Assembly: GCA_900095095.1 (NCBI GenBank)
Contig: FMBT01000648.1
Location: forward strand, 1-28,811
Origin: Fragilariopsis cylindrus CCMP1102
Taxonomy: Eukaryota; Bacillariophyta; Bacillariophyceae; Bacillariales; Bacillariaceae
Reading direction: 5' to 3'
Length of the DNA: 28,811 nt
The notes beneath the pieces are model-generated. The model made no database searches and was not told the origin of the DNA. It saw nothing but the letters and a program-made list of their open reading frames with translations. Below, in pieces: positions 28,252-28,811 of this stretch. A program made the translations under genes and the position numbers. Numbering within the stretch: position 1 is the stretch's first letter; each line of letters opens with the position of its first letter.

Positions 28252-28811
28252 AAAAAACCATGGACAGAGGACGGCTCCCGTGTTATGTTGATTCAATAAC
28301 GATTCAGTAGTTATTTATACCCTAGCATAAGTTTAGAAAATGATATATACGTTTAACTACGTCCATTGAACCTACTTAAGCACTACTATGAATCTGAGAC
28401 AGATGGCGTCATTATTTTATATTGGAGTATCTACTAGAACTAAAGAAAAAAGCAATGACCATAGAAAGTGTTTCAGCCCTTCGGCAATTTTATCATCCGT
28501 CTATTTCCTTTGTTAGTATATAGTATATATACAGATGATGTGTCCTGCAACTTGTGCACACTAACTATGTTACTCTACGATGGCTTCAATACCTTCTGAG
28601 ATTTTTTTGTGTTACCGTATAGGGGATGCGATTTTCTATAAAAAATTATCAACAAATTATATCCACGTATGAACGGCGCGTTTAGATTTCTCAAATTCAA
28701 ATTAAATTCGTATTTGAATACCGTACCCTCATTTTCTACATCTGTCCGAATTTGTAGTACCGGGTGTGACGTGTACTACGTTTTTCGACTTTGTCATAAT
28801 AGTATCCATTA
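28252..28811. other. 3' intergenic region to window end
   Basis: These 560 AT-rich nt follow the TIM44 stop. A TATA-type alternating tract lies near 28515-28530, and a TGACGT hexamer lies near 28767. I see no gene, RNA or repeat. Confidence 0.45.

Overview
The window looks like nuclear DNA of a photosynthetic stramenopile, most likely an AT-rich diatom. Three things point there. Several proteins carry bipartite plastid presequences: a signal peptide, then an aromatic residue at the cleavage site. The gene set mixes plastid isoprenoid and carotenoid enzymes, a ferredoxin-dependent bilin reductase and ordinary mitochondrial genes. Introns are short GT-AG introns of about 120-310 nt. I identified genes by recalling protein families and motifs; no database search was possible.

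Layout. 1-4195 is nearly gene-free. It holds the N-terminus of a serine-rich gene leaving the left edge, a perfect 78-bp tandem duplication, and a 590-bp element with terminal inverted repeats and a tRNA-like pol III promoter inside. 4196-9250 holds two convergent paralogous genes for secreted, Cys-rich, Asn/Gln-rich, single-pass membrane proteins. Both have RXL processing motifs, an architecture reminiscent of diatom silica-associated membrane proteins of the silicanin type. 10565-11734 is plastid IspE. 13148-13723 is a small Ala-rich presequence protein of unknown function. 14321-15384 (mitochondrial ribosomal protein mL49) and 15977-18034 (a bZIP-like regulator) form a head-to-head pair. 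18139-20793 is CruP, a lycopene-cyclase paralogue, head-to-head with a zinc-less MsrB-like protein predicted for the thylakoid lumen (21345-22351). Then come a mitochondrial quinone oxidoreductase (22812-23891), a bilin reductase (24943-26168) and TIM44 (26804-28251).

Main oddity. The last three interrupted genes (MsrB-like, bilin reductase, TIM44) can only be read through with seven single-base corrections: one, one and five. Every one is a missing base, never an extra one. The genes from 4.2 to 20.8 kb need none. This suggests a cluster of consensus deletions, or less likely real lesions, in the right quarter of the window.

How the genes fit together. IspE supplies plastid isoprenoid precursors. 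CruP acts on the carotenoid side. The MsrB-like protein is probably a plastid redox or repair protein. The bilin reductase acts on heme-derived tetrapyrroles. mL49 and TIM44 serve mitochondrial translation and protein import. No single operon-like pathway is evident. The most novel material is the paralogous membrane-protein pair and the inverted-repeat element.
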